The translations under genes and the position numbers were made by a program. A stretch of DNA of 40,000 bases from Botryococcus braunii. Its lineage: Eukaryota > Chlorophyta > Trebouxiophyceae. The stretch spans positions 158,267 to 198,266 of the forward strand of contig KV908445.1 in the NCBI GenBank assembly GCA_002005505.1. Reading direction: 5' to 3'. Of this stretch, positions 38,981 through 40,000 are shown one piece after another; positions within the stretch are counted from its first letter, which is position 1, and each line of letters begins with the position of its first letter. The notes beneath the pieces are model-generated. The model searched no databases and was not told the DNA's origin. It saw nothing but the letters and a program-made list of their open reading frames with translations.

Positions 38981-39070
38981 CTGCCCCCCCCCCCCCCCGG
39001 GGTGCCTTGGACCACCGCATGCGCTTGCACTTGACCACGCTCACGTACCCAAAAACCCCCTGCCTATCCT

Positions 39071-39074
<4 letters not shown>

Positions 39075-39144
<70 letters not shown>

Positions 39145-39160
39145 TCGCGCGCACGCACAC
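39075..39160 (+). repeat. (CA)n tract upstream of OPLAH exon A
   Basis: About 30 CA units in the intron before exon A. Confidence 0.95.
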
Positions 39161-39490
39161 ACGCAAGTGCATATCTTCAAGTCTCCGGCAGAAAGTAGGG
39201 AGTTTGTTATTATCCCCTCACATCATTGTTATTGTTATAATAACTTAGACAGTAGAATGACCATGAGGGTCTTTTAAGAGAAAAAGACTGATGGCGGAGC
39301 GCGCGCGCCTGAGGCATTTCCTGATGGGAAGGTCGTGCCTAACAGCCAAAGCCAGGCAGCAGGAGTCGCATTTCGACTTGAATTTGCTGCCTTTGAAGTG
39401 CCATGCGCATTCGAAAATGCACCAAGAGCTCCTGTAGCTCAAACTTTGGATCCATTTTGAGATGGGAGCTGCATTTATTATAGCGGATTG

Positions 39491-39594
39491 AAATGTCCTT
39501 GAGCACGCTTGGGCGAGCACTGGAGATGCGCTCGTGATTGCAGAGCACATCCAGTGAGGAGATGTGCTCATGGGTTCAAATCCCATGACATGTC
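39491..39594 (+). other. tRNA-derived element (possible SINE or tRNA pseudogene)
   Basis: A perfect T arm (ATGGG-TTCAAAT-CCCAT, 39570-39586) is followed by GACATGT. That pairs 6 of 7 with AAATGTC at 39491-39497. A 7-bp stem CACTGGA/TCCAGTG could be an anticodon stem with an intron-like insert, and a short variable arm follows. The D arm and the U before the anticodon are missing, so it is probably not a working tRNA. The rest of 39180-40000 holds no gene I can support. Confidence 0.3.
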
Positions 39595-40000
39595 ACTCGT
39601 AATCAATTCAGTCATTTTTGGTTTTCAAAAGCCCTTGCCTCCCCCACTTGTGCACATCGCTACCTCATGGACCTGCCCACCCTACACACCCTGCCTTCCC
39701 CGCACACCATCCCATCCTTCCCCGCATTGCCTGATCCCCGCAGAAGCCTGTTTAGGCTCCCTCTCAGAGTCTCTCATCGTTCAAGACTCGTCCTCCCTCC
39801 TGCAATGAGGGTGCGGCAACAGTTACTGGGGGTCACCCCAGGGATTTGACAATATGGAGGCCCATTGAGGGGTCATTCAGGAATTGTCGCCACACTTAAG
39901 CAACATAATTATTCTCCTCCCCGCTCTAGAGCTCTCCCGCGCCCCCCCCCCTTCTCCCGCTTTCTTGGGAGACTCGGGACACACTCCATCTTCCTGCAGT

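Noticed and set aside
39245..39586. 113-codon minus-strand frame starting MGFEPM
   Set aside because: MGFEP is the typical antisense reading of a tRNA T arm; the + strand tRNA-like element explains it.

Overview
This is a eukaryotic nuclear window from a large, intron-rich, repeat-laden genome. No prokaryotic gene organisation is visible. Coding exons are short (26 to about 300 nt) and GC-rich, and they are separated by GT-AG introns filled with long CT, GT and CA tracts and intron-specific minisatellites. Telomere-type TTTAGGG/CCCTAAA motifs and a mitochondrial nad5 fragment point to an alga-like protist. Because nad5 is absent from known dinoflagellate and apicomplexan mitochondria, those lineages are less likely. 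A large-genome green or other TTTAGGG-telomere alga would fit, but the species cannot be settled from this sequence.

Layout. (1) 1.2-17.2 kb, + strand: the C-terminal two thirds of CPSF1 (CPSF160), the largest subunit of the cleavage and polyadenylation specificity factor, as about 16 exons. Splice phases agree at most junctions. The N-terminal exons lie upstream of the window and at least one internal exon was not found. (2) 17.2-21.7 kb: no recognised gene; minisatellites, a TTC tract, CA/CG tracts and a unique AT-richer stretch. (3) 21.8-23.6 kb, - strand: a multi-exon gene I cannot name with certainty, whose downstream exons resemble an OTU-type cysteine protease (GSGNHYDVV near the end). 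(4) 24.68-24.80 kb: a 41-codon nad5 insert (numt). (5) 24.8-29.2 kb: hairpin repeats, a 0.7 kb dinucleotide block and a 1.3 kb almost pure C/T tract. (6) 29.3-31.4 kb, + strand: a TPR-array plus C-terminal RING protein gene carrying a 16-bp frameshifting duplication and an in-frame TGA inside the RING, so probably a pseudogene. (7) 31.4-35.4 kb: minisatellites. (8) 35.4-39.0 kb, - strand: five consecutive exons of the HyuB (hydantoinase B) half of 5-oxoprolinase (OPLAH); upstream exons lie beyond the right edge and the last exon was not found.

The recognised genes are unrelated housekeeping functions (pre-mRNA 3' end processing, glutathione-cycle 5-oxoproline hydrolysis) plus a ubiquitin-ligase-like relic, so there is no operon-like system. 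The most unusual feature is intron architecture. Most introns carry a CT/GT/CA tract towards the donor and a private minisatellite towards the acceptor. In several introns the minisatellite has captured the 3' splice site and the first codons of the exon, most clearly six copies of the CPSF1 exon 8 acceptor.
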